A DNA stretch of 64,000 nucleotides, taken from assembly GCA_033964015.1 (NCBI GenBank), contig CM066916.1, forward strand, positions 11,386,501-11,450,500. The letters run 5' to 3'. The stretch is from Scolanthus callimorphus. Taxonomy: Eukaryota; Cnidaria; Anthozoa; Actiniaria; Edwardsiidae. Shown in pieces: positions 34,091 through 45,550 of this stretch. The notes under the pieces are model-generated. The model was not told where the DNA came from. It did not search any database and saw nothing but the letters and a program-made list of their open reading frames with translations. Within the stretch, counting starts at the first letter, position 1, and each line of letters starts with the position of its first letter. The translations under genes were made by a program, and so were the position numbers.

Positions 34091-35698
34091 AATATATAGA
34101 TTTAGGCAATGCCTAAAAGCGGAGCTCGAATCATTACTGTCATCGCGGTATCGACTTTTTAGTTTTGATGACGTCATCGATGATGTCATACCGCATGACC
34201 TTGGTGGTGCTCACCCTTTCCACCAAATGACTTTACCCAAGTTTGGTCACCTAGCGATGTTACCTTCTTGAAATATTGACTTCTCTAGTTTTGATGACGT
34301 CATCGATGACGTCATGCCACGTGACCTTGGTGGTGCACCCCCCTTGCCTCCAGGATAACTTTACCCAAGTTTGGTCACCTAGCGATGTTACCTTCTTGAA
34401 ATATTGACTTCTCTAGTTTTGATGACTTCATCGATGACGTCATGCCACGTGAACTTGGTGGTGCACCCCCCTTGCCTCCAGGATAACTTTACCCAAGTTT
34501 GGTCACCTAGCGATGTTACCTTCTTGAAATATTGACTTCTCTAGTTTTGATGACGTCATCGATGACGTCATGCCACGTGACCTTGGTGGTGCACCCCCCT
34601 TGCCTCCAGGATAACTTTACCCAAGTTTGGTCACCTAGCGATGTTACCTTCTTGAAATATTGACTTCTCTAGTTTTGATGACGTCATCGATGACGTCATG
34701 TCACGTGACTTTGGCGGTGCACCCCTCTTTCCTCCAAGATAACTTTACCCAAGTTTGGTCACCTAGCGATGTTGCCTTCTTGAAATATTGACTTCTCTAG
34801 TTTTGATGACGTCATCGATGACGTCATGTCACGTGACCTTGGTGGTGCACCCCACTTGCCTCCAGGATAACTTTACCCAAGTTTGGTCACCTAGCGATGT
34901 TACCTTCTTGAAATATTGAATTTTCTAGTTTTGATGACGTCATCGATGACGTCATCCAACTTGACCTTGGTGGTGCACCCCCCTTACCTCCAAGATAACT
35001 TTACCCAAGTTTGGTCACCTATATATGTTACCTTCTTAAGATATTGACTTCTCTAGTTTTGATGACGTCATCGATGAAGTCATCCCACTTGACCTTGTTG
35101 GTGCACCCCACTTACCTCCAAGATAACTTTACCCAAGTTTGGTCACCTAGCGATGTTACCTTCTTAAGATATTGAGTTCTCTAGTTTTGATGACGTCATC
35201 GATGACGTCATGCGGCGTGACGTAGGTGATGCACCCCCTTGCTTCTAACATAACTTTAATTAACCAATGTTGGTCAACTAGCGCCGGGCCGGAGCTCCGT
35301 TAAAACTAAACACGAAGGCAACAAAAATAGGATCGCGAGCGCGCGCGTGTGCGTTCTTGCCTATTTTCCCGCCTAGAATTGGGATGCCTGTGTGCCGAGC
35401 GGACACACAAACACACAAACACACACACGGAATTACACTATACGTTTTATTCAGGAATGAAAGGAAAAAAATCATATCTCCAGTTGGAAAGCTCCAATGA
35501 CGACCAAACTTGGCAAAAGTTGTCTTTAGGTTCATACCTGTCTATTGTCAAAGTCACGTGATATGACGTCACTGTTTACGTCATTGAAAATGACAAAAAC
35601 ATCTGAAACCACTCAAAAGCGACTTGATGGTTATACGTCTGAATTCTGATACCACTTTTCCTTATGTATGGTGCTCCGCTCAGGAGCTCCGCTATGAA
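34091..35698. mobile_element. element carrying a CRE/E-box tandem array, copy 1
   Basis: The left end AATATATAGATTTAG...CTAAAAGCGGAGCTC and right end GGTGCTCCGCT...AGGAGCTCCGCTAT match the ends of the element at 48974-49917, with GCGGAGCTC/GAGCTCCGC inverted between the ends. The interior is a nine-unit tandem array, then a unique part with AC-rich repeats (35398-35428) and a CAACTTGG..GCC..ACCAAACTTGG-like segment shared with copy 2. No transposase frame. Presumed non-autonomous DNA transposon. Confidence 0.75.
34158..35225 (+). repeat. nine-unit minisatellite with paired cAMP response elements
   Basis: Units of about 125-127 bp start near 34166, 34292, 34420, 34546, 34673, 34800, 34926, 35057 and 35184. 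The core is TGACGTCATCGATGACGTCA, two overlapping-spaced CRE palindromes. Counting exact TGACGTCA gives 15 in the array (units 1, 3 and 8 have one, the rest two), and one more at 35565. CACGTG E-boxes follow the core in units 2-6. The rest of each unit is TTTACCCAAGTTTGGTCACC and TTACCTTCTTGA.ATATTGA. CRE sites are bound by CREB/ATF proteins; binding here is not shown. Confidence 0.9.
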
Positions 35699-36100
35699 TC
35701 ATGCATTCACTGTTGACTGCCTTTTTTCCGATGGGCGCCCTACTTTCGACCAGTTTGTAACTTCACCGCGCAAAGCATAAAACATGCAATATTCTCGGCA
35801 ATCCTAAATCGGCTACGATCAGTTATTGGAATACAGAAAGCACAAACTTTAATTATGCTGTCTAAAGTTGATTCTTCGATGATATAAACGTGAATAAACG
35901 TGGTTGCATGCTTCTATTACTTGAAGGAAAAAAGGCCAGAACATGAATAGCTTATCTCAAGTTTAACTGAAATGGATTAAACTTTATAGTCATACTATAG
36001 TCATACTCAGCCGGATTTGATATTAGGAAAATAGCTTTTTGTACTGTAACAGAAATGCTTTTCTGGCCTGGGCGCCTTCTTGGCTTTGGAAACTTAACTA

Positions 36101-36142
36101 TCGCACAAATGTACTGTGTGACTACACAGTACATTTGTGCGA
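36101..36142. repeat. perfect 19-bp hairpin
   Basis: TCGCACAAATGTACTGTGT (36101-36119) and its exact complement (36124-36142) are separated by 4 bases. It could be a remnant of a fold-back element. No terminator role is implied. Confidence 0.85.
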
Positions 36143-37209
36143 CGAGTTTGTAGAACCAATTTCCTAATCTTTTCATCAAGAATGTTGAGATTTTCTTCAA
36201 CATCACCGAACAGAGAAGATCAGTGACTCTTTCCGTTATAGAATCCATTTTTACAGGCGACGCGAACTGTAGCTAGCCAGGCACGATCGCTAGGCCAGTT
36301 TGTGCTCCATTCTGATTGGTTAACTGTATCAATACGTCCGGGTAAAAAATTATTTTTAGTCGCCTGTGACAGGAGCGGACGGGAGCCGTTTCACCAAAAA
36401 TAGTAACAAGACCCCAGCAACGGGTGCTGGAATTACTATTTTAGCATGCAATAGGAGCAACAAAGTCGCTAAATATAGTATCATCTCTCGGCCGTCGTTG
36501 ACTTGTCGAAGATCAATCTATATAATTAGGCGCTCGACAGTATACGAGGATGTGCAAAACGACAGATGACTCTGGAAAGTCTAATTGAGAGCGGCAAAAA
36601 TAATGTAGACAATTCTGTATAGCTTATAGGATAAATAAATGAAGAAGACCAGAATACAATAAGCGACTAAGGATAACAAATTAAAAAGTCGCTCAAAATC
36701 TTACTGTAGTATTTGCTTCGGTTGCAATGGTCCAAATCCGCCCCTGTGAATCACGTCGCTTTGGTCTTTCCCTTAATGATTCTTGTCGTTGAATGGCCCG
36801 GGGTTTGGTTCCACATTACAAGTGTAAACATTAGGGACGTAGTCGTATATTTTGTCAACTATGAGATGACACAGCTATCATATATAATACCATTTCTGTA
36901 TTATACTAACTGAATGAAGTTAAAGAAATGGATCTATGTCTAATGTTAAAATGTAGCTTATGCCTTGAACACTTTTTGGAGTTGCTCTGAACCTTTGGAA
37001 AACAACAACGAACGGGTAACAAAAATGCCCGGGTTAATTAAACAGCTGACCAGTTGATGACTATATGTAAACATTATGTCAATATAAAAAAATTGGAGAT
37101 GGTTTATTATTTTATCCCAATGAAACTGTGAAGAGCTGTATGTACAGTTCTCTTCCGTGAGATTTGGTGTGCAGTCTGTAGGACGAAGCAGCACTTGTTT
37201 AGTTATTAA
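36143..37209. other. no gene seen
   Basis: Only short frames; nothing recognised. Confidence 0.3.
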
Positions 37210-38033
37210 AGTGCCACTATTATCAAGTTTGAAAATTATTTACGTTATGCCTTATTTGAAAGAGCTGATGCTCGGAAGAAATATGCTTCTTTCTGTTTTC
37301 AAAAATCTTTTCTGGTTTCGAAGATATTAGAGTTTAAAATTTGGCCGCCATTGCTCCAAAGTGTGACTTGATGACGTCACACTCTCAACAAACAAAGTGG
37401 TGAATTATTTGATGGTCTATATTTTTGTTGGATTTGCATCAAATCCTATCAAACTTGCCACGGTTATTGAACTCACTCTTCCTGATAATTTTGTTTACCT
37501 TAATTGATTGTCATGGCAACAGCCTTTGTTCCAGACCACCCCTATCCAAAATTCTAGATGAGGCTATATCTTTTGAAGAAATCAATTGTAACCTACAGTG
37601 CCATGTCCACTTATCTTATTTAGTAGTAGTTCGCTTTTAGTAACAAGCAAATTGGTTAATTCTGAAATCTGGGCGGGAAAAATCGGGAAATCCTAAAATT
37701 GTCTGGGGAGCCTGGGAACCAGGGGGTTGCCATGGCAACCCTGATTGATGAGTCACATCACTCTGTTCAAGTCAAGTATTCATTCTGCCAAGTTTGAGCA
37801 CTCTAACTTCAAGAGGTATAGAGATATACCTCTTTTTAGTATTTGGCATTGATCAAGTTGAGAGTGTGACGTCATCACCCATGCTAATTTGCATATCGTT
37901 CTTACCTTAATAACTTTTGAATGAAAAGAGCTTTCAAAAAACGGAAAACGGCATTGCTCTAGTTTGCAAAGCTGCCTAACATATGGAGAATTGGCAAAGA
38001 TTGGAGACTCTAATGTTTGATAATAGTGGCACT
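37210..38033. mobile_element. 824-bp non-autonomous element with TTAA target duplication
   Basis: The ends AGTGCCACTATTATCAA (37210) and TTGATAATAGTGGCACT (to 38033) are exact inverted repeats. TTAA sits outside both (37206-37209, 38034-38037). The interior has GAGTGTGACGTCATC-type phrases both near 37370 (complement) and 37860, suggesting longer imperfect inversion. No transposase. Confidence 0.85.
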
Positions 38034-38037
38034 TTAA

Positions 38038-40567
38038 GTGGGAATAGTAGATACATTATATAGCCCCCCGTCAGATTTTGGCATTCTTCTGCGATAAATT
38101 GTTGCCACTAATTGTTTTAGTCCCATGATTGGCACGAACAGTACTTGGCACTTAACGTAAAGACGTGAGAGCTTACTTGCTGGAGGACTGTTATGTCTGT
38201 GTGGTATTTTATACTAATTCTAATTAATCTCCGAGTCATTAAGTAGGTTGTAAAAGTCATTTCAAAAGAAAAAAGAAAAGAAAAAGCGAAATAGAACAGA
38301 GATCTAGTCCGCCGTAAATGGGGAAATAAGGTTATCTTGCAAATATATTTTGCCGTAAACACAGCTGCCCAAAGGAAACCATATTAAGTAAATTTCATTA
38401 GCACAAAGTCGTTTAAGGAAGGAACGGCTTAGATGAATATTAATCGAGAAGGTGGCTTTCTTAAATTGTACCATCCATCTTAATGTAACACATTCATAAA
38501 ACTGCAAATGATACGGAAATTTGATTGATATCGTTTAGAGTGCTAAATGTCACATCCATCCATCCTGTGAAAAGCTTTCTAGATGTGCCTGATTACGATC
38601 GATATATGTTTGACAGGGCGAAAGGGATACTAAAATTATGCTAAAAAGTGCAAACCTATCAAATTATTGGATTGCAAATTTAAAGCATAGCACTTCTTGA
38701 TCTTTTAGTAAATATTGCAAACTGCAATAAACGTTACGCTTAGGTAGGTGTTTTCTTTTAGTGCTGTCTTTATAATTACTATTAATTGCCTCCCATGAGG
38801 TTAAGAGATACAACAAAACATTTTGGAAACAACAGTAGATATTTCATAGCTGTCAGAGAAAACCGTATTACGACAATGACTTTATAACTATTTTGTTTTA
38901 TTTTGGACTATAAGTGGTGAATAGTAAATTCGAGAATTTGCGAGACGGCGAGGCCGTGATTTGAGAATTCGAGCCCAAGATAAAAAAAAAAACTATTAGC
39001 TCATACATTTTCTGTAAAAGACAACTATTATATGATCCGAAAAGTTGAGCTAGAATCTGCTCTATTTTTTATACTCACAAGTCAACCTTACTATTTAAAG
39101 AAAGCCATACAGTCAAACTGCTCTATATTAGCGATGTACCTTATTTGCTATAGCTCCTCTACCTGCCGCTATTTATATGCTTTATCAATATCCTTACACC
39201 TGTCGTTTGTAAGGTATACAGCAAAAAACGCATTTCAGTTACATGCTGAGAGAGTTTTGACTACTTTAAACTGGAAATGGAATTGAGCTAGAAGAGTCGA
39301 TTGCGCGCGCCTCATATATTTTGTTACCCTGAAAGCTACATGATATTGCTATTCCTGCCCCATAAACTCGCTTGATAGATGATTGTTAAGAAGAAGACGA
39401 AACGAGCTGTTCTGGCACTTGAGAATTTAATAAACCTAACTGCTGCTACCTGATTAAGAACAATTTCTACGATCCCTGCCAATAAATGTAGACAACTGGG
39501 AGCCATTATTGAGTAAAATCATTACAAGCTTGATATAATATATTTGAAAATATTTGGCAACTCATCACCCTCTTCGGATTTAAATATAGGCTCTGAAGCA
39601 ACTTTTAACACTCATATATTGTGCTTCAGAGTACAGCCATCAATTCAATATTTTCGTTGTTGACGATGTCTTTGTTGTAAATGGTCATTAGTGTATTCCA
39701 ATTCTAACCAATCGCTGAGAGTTTGTTCAGTAGGTGTTCATTTGATATGAAAACGCAAAACAGCCGCGTTGGTTTAATTCAGGAGGTTGGCAAACACAGT
39801 GTACTTGGGCTTGTGATCAGGAGTGTGCTAGTTCTTTCTCAAGCACTAAAAATCTGCTACCACTTTTAAACCGGAACACTGAGCACATTTCAACAGGGAT
39901 TATTTACCGTGAAAACTCGGAACTGGATTTGTCGCCGATTCCTTTGAAATTGTTGCACTCTCACTGGTCTCCTTTACTGACATGGGTTCTACGGCAAGTT
40001 ATTTTGAGATTTTCTCCATCGCGAGATAACGTCCCCGATTTCTTCGTCGGCGCAAAAGGAGTCTTCCTCCAAATCTCATGATTCGCGCACCTGACTATCG
40101 GCGCGAGGGGATTAATTCGTCCCATGCATCCTTGTTAGACAAACGTTCACCTTAAGGCAGCATGGCGTTTCCAATCACCTGGCCGAAAAGAGAAAAAGCC
40201 AACCTTTTTTAAGAATTCATCGTTTTCTCTGGCTTCTTGAAGAGTCTTGGCCGCAACCTTTACCATTTAAAGAGGGGCATCCAGTACATTACATTACATG
40301 AACGACGAATTCAACATTGTCGACATGAATTGATAAAATATTACTTCGCGTGTTGCGATATTCGTTTCCACTTTTATTGCCTTGTTTGATATTTTCCGTT
40401 TAATTTGCGTGGATAGCGGGAAGCTCAGTTTTATGTGGAGCATCAATTCGCAGCCGGGTAATATATTTAGTGCATTTCAATCGCTTTTATTCCCGAGCGG
40501 AATATGCAAATGGTAGAGCATGTTTCAAAGATTATTATAAAGTTATAAACTTAAATCTCTACCTGAC
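38038..40567. other. no gene; upstream region of GPCR 4
   Basis: AT-rich. No promoter motif could be assigned with confidence. A GCTCTGAAGCA (39589) and TGCTTCAGAG (39622) inversion flanks a small AT loop. Confidence 0.3.
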
Positions 40568-40654
40568 TGAGCTTCATCAGAAAATCTTATTGTGAAGTTT
40601 AAAGGAAAATCGCCATTCTCCTTTAAACGTTTAGTAATTTGTAACAGCCACAGC

Positions 40655-42964
40655 ATGTTTTTAGGAGAGTCGAATTGTTCAAATTGCGGTGAAAACTTGG
40701 CACAGCATCAATCAAACGAGACTGTCGCCAGCGGTTGGTGCCCCATGTTTGAAGACGTTGTATTTTTCGCCATCTACGCTGTTATCGGCCTTGGGGTATT
40801 TATTGGAAATGTCCTAACATGCATGGTATTTCTTTCTAAGCGGCAGTTTAGGGAAAGCTACATGAACATATTCTTGATCAGTTTGGCGGTTTCTGATATT
40901 CTGCAATCCCTGTTAGTAATACCTGGACACACCTTGCTGTGCACTGGATGTTCAAAACCTTTCCAGAACGTTATCGATGGGAATGCCTGCTCTATGCTGG
41001 ATGGCGTGAAGGACTACGTACTGCTGAGCTCGATTTTTAACGTCTTAGCAGTAACGTTTGATAGATACCAGGCGGTTATACAGCCTTTGCACTATAAAGA
41101 CCGAATGACCCGACTCACAGTGGGTATAATCTTAACTGCAGTCTGGTTTGCTGCATTGCCACTTTCGTTTACGAAGCAGATTATGGAATCTTTAAACGTC
41201 GATATCTTCAAGAATTCGAATGCTGGAAATGTATACGACTTTGTCGTTGTCTTTGTATTTATTGTAGGACCCATGTGTCTGATACTTATAATCAATATTA
41301 TGCTAACGAATGCAATACGCAGGCAGTTGGTCCGAATTGGATTCCATGACAACAGACTATGGACGGATTCAACAATGGATTCCGTTACTGCCAATGCAAA
41401 TGAGAAAGGTGACGAGTCACCTAGAAAAGATAGTGTTTCAGTAATAGAGCTTAATGGCATGGCAATAAATGGAAATGTTACTCCTTTGCCAGCTGTACGA
41501 AAAGACACAAATGATAATGAAACAATAAACAATGCTGACAACAGACAATGGACGGATTCAACAATGGATTCCGTTACTGCCAATGCAAATGAAAAGGGTG
41601 ACGAGTCATCTAGAAAAGATAACGTTTCAGAAATAGAGCTTAATGGCATGGCAATAAATGGAAATGTTACTCCTTTGCCAGCTGTACGAAAAGAAACAAA
41701 TGATAATGAAACAATAAACAATGCTGATACAAAAAATAATGGGGAGGGCATGGGAATGAAGGGAAAAGTTTTGCAGCTTGAAACTGAATACAACGCCAAA
41801 AGTGCTGATTGTGGAAGCAGTGAAAACGAACTCCACCAAGAATTCAACAGAAAAAGTAATAAAACTCTCAAACAGACTGCAGGGCACACAAGTCAAGGGA
41901 CTTTGGCTTTGCTTCAAAGAGTAACGAAAAGATTGCGAAAAGAAGACAGGACGGCAACTCCGTTCGCAGGGAGGAAAATATTAAACGTTGTCGAAATTGC
42001 CATGAAAGAACATAAACTGAGAAATGATGAACATCGGAATGAAACTGTTGACCACGCCATGGAAGGCGGCGTTTCGTTAATGGAAGTGGGAGGAATAGAA
42101 AATGAAGATAGGACTCAATTTTCACGGAATCAAACGTTGAACGTCGTTCCACCTTCTTGTGAATCGAAAAACTGTGAAAATCAAAACACGCCCATAAAAA
42201 CTGACGGCGTTGTTTTGTTCAACGAACTTGCTACAAGACATAATAGAGAAGGGGAAGTAGAGGTCTTTGAAGCCAACAGTGTATCGAGAACTGATGAACA
42301 AAGCCAACGAAGGACCGATGAAGAAGCCAGCCACGGGGTAATATTGGATGAAATGCCAAAATTCGACAGGGTTTTCTCATTAAAAGAGAAATCACAGTTT
42401 GAGGAAAATTCAATGAATGCCAACCAATTAGAGAGTGATAAAAATAAGAATGAACTTGGAACAGCTTGTTATGGAGTTGAAACGTTTAAAGAAGTTACTG
42501 AGACGATAATAAGACAAGAGAAGAAGTTATCACCTGGTGATAAAATGATGAAAGTTGTCGAGGCATCTTTGAACACAAAGTCCTCTTCCGCTCAGCTATA
42601 TGACACTATATCCACGCGAAAGAAGGCGACATTTGCTGTTTCTTCATCGCCAATCTTTAGAAGAAAAAGATTGATAGCCAGGTCAGAACTTCGCCGCAAA
42701 GACTCGCGAGTCAAAAGGGAGAGAAACGGAACAATATCCTGTCTTATTGTTGCTTTGATTTTTGTCGCTTGCTGGACACCACGATGTTTGTACAACTTTC
42801 TCAAACTTTTTAGAAGTGAGATCACCAGTGTTGGTATACTGGGTAAGGTTTCCATGATGCTGTTGTTCTTGCAGTCGTTTGCAAATCCATTGGTGTACTC
42901 TTTGTACCGAAATGACTTTCGCCAAGCAGCCAAACAACTGTTTAAGGGCATTTGCAAGAAGTGA
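40655..42964 (+). CDS. class A GPCR 4 with giant third intracellular loop, intronless
   Basis: 769 residues from the first in-frame ATG (40655); an upstream stop lies at 40568. The N-terminus is short with CSNCGEN and a NET sequon. Landmarks: GN in TM1, LAVSD in TM2, FDRY ending TM3 (135-138), WF..LP in TM4, a PxxxLIIN TM5, CWTP in TM6 (706-709), NPLVY in TM7 (744-748), tail ending KGICKK. Between TM5 and TM6 the third intracellular loop is about 470 residues, hydrophilic, rich in N/E/K/S/T and probably disordered; ordinary class A receptors have 20-60. The loop opens with a perfect-phase 63-residue tandem duplication (residues 233-295 and 296-358). Several RK/ER basic patches and S/T sites suggest phosphorylation and scaffold binding (inference). 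Cysteines are present around extracellular loop 1, none in loop 2. AATAAA at 43200. Confidence 0.9.
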   Translation: MFLGESNCSNCGENLAQHQSNETVASGWCPMFEDVVFFAIYAVIGLGVFIGNVLTCMVFLSKRQFRESYMNIFLISLAVSDILQSLLVIPGHTLLCTGCSKPFQNVIDGNACSMLDGVKDYVLLSSIFNVLAVTFDRYQAVIQPLHYKDRMTRLTVGIILTAVWFAALPLSFTKQIMESLNVDIFKNSNAGNVYDFVVVFVFIVGPMCLILIINIMLTNAIRRQLVRIGFHDNRLWTDSTMDSVTANANEKGDESPRKDSVSVIELNGMAINGNVTPLPAVRKDTNDNETINNADNRQWTDSTMDSVTANANEKGDESSRKDNVSEIELNGMAINGNVTPLPAVRKETNDNETINNADTKNNGEGMGMKGKVLQLETEYNAKSADCGSSENELHQEFNRKSNKTLKQTAGHTSQGTLALLQRVTKRLRKEDRTATPFAGRKILNVVEIAMKEHKLRNDEHRNETVDHAMEGGVSLMEVGGIENEDRTQFSRNQTLNVVPPSCESKNCENQNTPIKTDGVVLFNELATRHNREGEVEVFEANSVSRTDEQSQRRTDEEASHGVILDEMPKFDRVFSLKEKSQFEENSMNANQLESDKNKNELGTACYGVETFKEVTETIIRQEKKLSPGDKMMKVVEASLNTKSSSAQLYDTISTRKKATFAVSSSPIFRRKRLIARSELRRKDSRVKRERNGTISCLIVALIFVACWTPRCLYNFLKLFRSEITSVGILGKVSMMLLFLQSFANPLVYSLYRNDFRQAAKQLFKGICKK
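41351..41728 (+). repeat. 189-bp coding tandem duplication in GPCR 4
   Basis: 41351-41539 and 41540-41728 are near-identical direct repeats in frame (63 codons each), containing WTDSTMDSVTANANEKGDES and GNVTPLPAVRK. Only a handful of substitutions separate them, so the duplication is recent or kept homogeneous. Confidence 0.95.
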
Positions 42965-45425
42965 CCAATGGGACGAGGTCAAATCAATTGCCTACATATA
43001 GGACAACATTTTACATGTAATTTCTCGTCGTCAGTTGGTTATATGCAAACTTTATTTAAAGTAAAAGTACATAAAAGTCGATCTGATAGATCAATATTTC
43101 GTGTGCTTACACATTAAGATTTCTTTTCATACTGCCACAGCCCAAAATCAATTTGATTCACCCAGAGAAAACCTGTTTTGATTTCTTCCGTTGTTGCCGA
43201 ATAAAAAGGATTAAAATTAATTGACTAAAGGAGAACAAATATAGTATCTGTGCTTGGGTTATAATGTGTGTTTATAATGCAATGCAATCGTTTCCAAGAA
43301 ACGTACAGGACAAAAATTTGGACATACACAAAGAAATGAAACCGCAAGATCCACAGCTGCGAATTTTTTTCTCTTTTCTTCGACCGATGGCATTTTGTGT
43401 ATAACAGGCTAATTGTCTACAAAATCATGTCGGGGATTTTTGATAGACGTTTTTATAAATCACATGTCAAACGCGTACAGAAAGCCCTCAAAATCAATTC
43501 TGTCAAAGAGTATTAATGCAATTTTGGGGGGCAATACCTAAATTTCTCTACCGTCGGAAAACAGTTTTCGAGTATTAGATAGTGTGTATCTTATATTGTA
43601 CATATGGACTTTCGTTTGTAATTTTTTTTACAAAAAGTCGCAATTGAAGGTGTTCTGCAACCTTAACTATTCAAGATTACCTTAATATATAATATATATT
43701 TGGCCAAGGAAAGAATATTTAAAAAGTAAATTTTGTAATTATTGTATAAGACAAATATTTTTAGAAACTGTTTTAATAAAAAAAAAGCGTGTCGCTGTAT
43801 AATACTATTCAAAACCACAAGACATTTTTTTCAGCTTATCGGCTATAATTGCGGTCTTACAAAGAGATCCATTAGACCTAATGGGTAAGAGTGGGCGTTT
43901 AATTTTATTCAAAAGTTAAGCCGTGAAAGTCTGTGTATACGATGCTCGATTTGCGTTGCCTTTTTAGGTTTCTGTTTGGCAGATGACATTGCAGTCACCC
44001 ATGTATATTGTAAATTATAAAATAACGTACTATAAGATAATACACGCGCTCTCATTGGTCGACAAGTGTGTTTACATGAGAGTATGTAAACACGGTTGTG
44101 ACGTCACGCCCGGGACGATGTTTTTGCCTTCTTTTTTCATCCTCACATTTTCGACAAAACTTTATCCAAACATTTGAAACAATGAAATCGTGAAAGCAGA
44201 GTGCTGTTTCCTTTTTTTGCAATCATTTGTCGTCCTATTCTTTAACGTCCTATTCTTTAACCATGAGTTCAAATAATTGGCTTGTCTTCGACTTTTTTAG
44301 TCAAACCCACGCGTGAATTTTCACCATTTTCGTACGATTTAATTAAACATGATATTTTTGAACCTGACATCCTCTTCCCTCCCTTTATGAAACGATTTCT
44401 TTGATTTCTGGGAATTTTTTAAAAGGATAAAGCTTGCACTAAGAGGGGTAAAACAACACAAATCAATTAAGCGACCCATCTAAAATTCTGGATTTGGAGA
44501 CTTTCGGCGAACGGCTAGCCAAAATGAAAAAGAACAACGAAGACCAAATTCTTGACCAAATCACAGTTTATTTCATTACTTTCCTATTGAATTGTTTGAA
44601 AATGAAGATCACAAGCCGAGTACGGTAAAATATCGTTTGCTAGCAAGTTAACAAGAGTTGAAGCATTAACAAAACATGAAATTATTACCGGCGATCGGAA
44701 AACGCCGACGAAACTGTCGACGAAACTCGAGTTGCTTCAAAAATTTAATACGAGTGACAGTTCACGGACATTCTTTCATGTCATCAGCAACAATTGAAAT
44801 CCCCATGGTATCATTCCAATCTGGTATTCAACATTTTGCTTGATTTGAACATTGAAATCAGACTAGCCAGCTATTTCGATGCCGAAAACTCGGTAAAACC
44901 AAGCCAAGTTCTCAAGTCAACAAGAAAAGCCGTTTTTTGTATGGAAAATTCCTTCGGCTTTGCAATCCTTAACCCGTACATCCCTTCATTGACATTTGCT
45001 TATGCTTCAATTACCATAAACACCATAGAGGTAAATAAAGTCGTCAAATGTTTCTTAGAAAGTAGTTTTCTCTTGCCTCCCCTTCGCAAAACTTTCAGCC
45101 AACTGAGTGACAAACTTGAACACATGCGACATAACACGCCCTCTGATTGGCCCATTCAGGCCGTTGCGCGGTATGGAGAATTTATATATTCACACAAAAT
45201 GTTGAAATAAATTCATTTAAAATCTTTCGCTTCAAAAAGTGAAATATATTTTATAAAAATGACCTTCGGTCTCGTGGCTGTATAACTGTCTCGAATTCTC
45301 TGTTTGCATCAGAGTATGTAGACACTTGGAAAAAGTTCTCTATTGCTCAAATAAAACAGGAAATCTCTTTACGTTCTTAGTGGTTCTTTGTCCTTTCTTT
45401 GTTCTTTCTGGAATTGGATAGGAAA
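42965..45425. other. no recognised gene; one 138-residue orphan frame
   Basis: After GPCR 4 (3' UTR to about 43210) the sequence is AT-rich. 44794-45210 (+) is an open frame of 138 residues without a recognisable domain; the first ATG reading gives a mixed hydrophobic composition. 44031-44120 carries ACGCGCTCTCATTGG and CACGGTTGTGACGTCACG phrases related to 46139-46205, so part is repeat. The TM4 exon of the Cys-loop receptor gene could lie in this direction but was not found. Confidence 0.3.
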
Positions 45426-45434
45426 GCAAAAGCG

Positions 45435-45550
45435 AGACCGAGTAATTAAGTTTGCTGGATGTATCGAGCGTCAGCCCTTCGTCAAAGCAAAGAGGAGCTT
45501 GGGTAGGCCTGACTGCCTCGTCGTTGAGTGCCTTTGTTGTACAATATGTG
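45435..45550 (-). mobile_element. Penelope-like element trace
   Basis: On the minus strand CTTTGACGAAGGGCTGACGC followed by TCGATACATCCAGC resembles the GAAGGGCTAACGCTCGAAACG-type phrase found at the ends of many Penelope-like elements. No RT is attached. Recognition is from memory of this signature and is tentative. Confidence 0.35.

Noticed and set aside
34158..35225. CRISPR-like regular repeat array
   Set aside because: The repeat unit fills the whole period with no unique spacers, and the context is a eukaryotic genome; it is a minisatellite.
40592..40654. Upstream extension of GPCR 4 to a GTG codon
   Set aside because: Not an ATG; the first in-frame ATG after the stop at 40568 is 40655. 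The same logic moves GPCR 1 from TTG 21712 to ATG 21739.
41092..41889. 265-codon minus-strand open frame
   Set aside because: It is antisense to the intact GPCR 4 frame and owes its length to the coding bias and the 189-bp tandem repeat; it has no family motifs.
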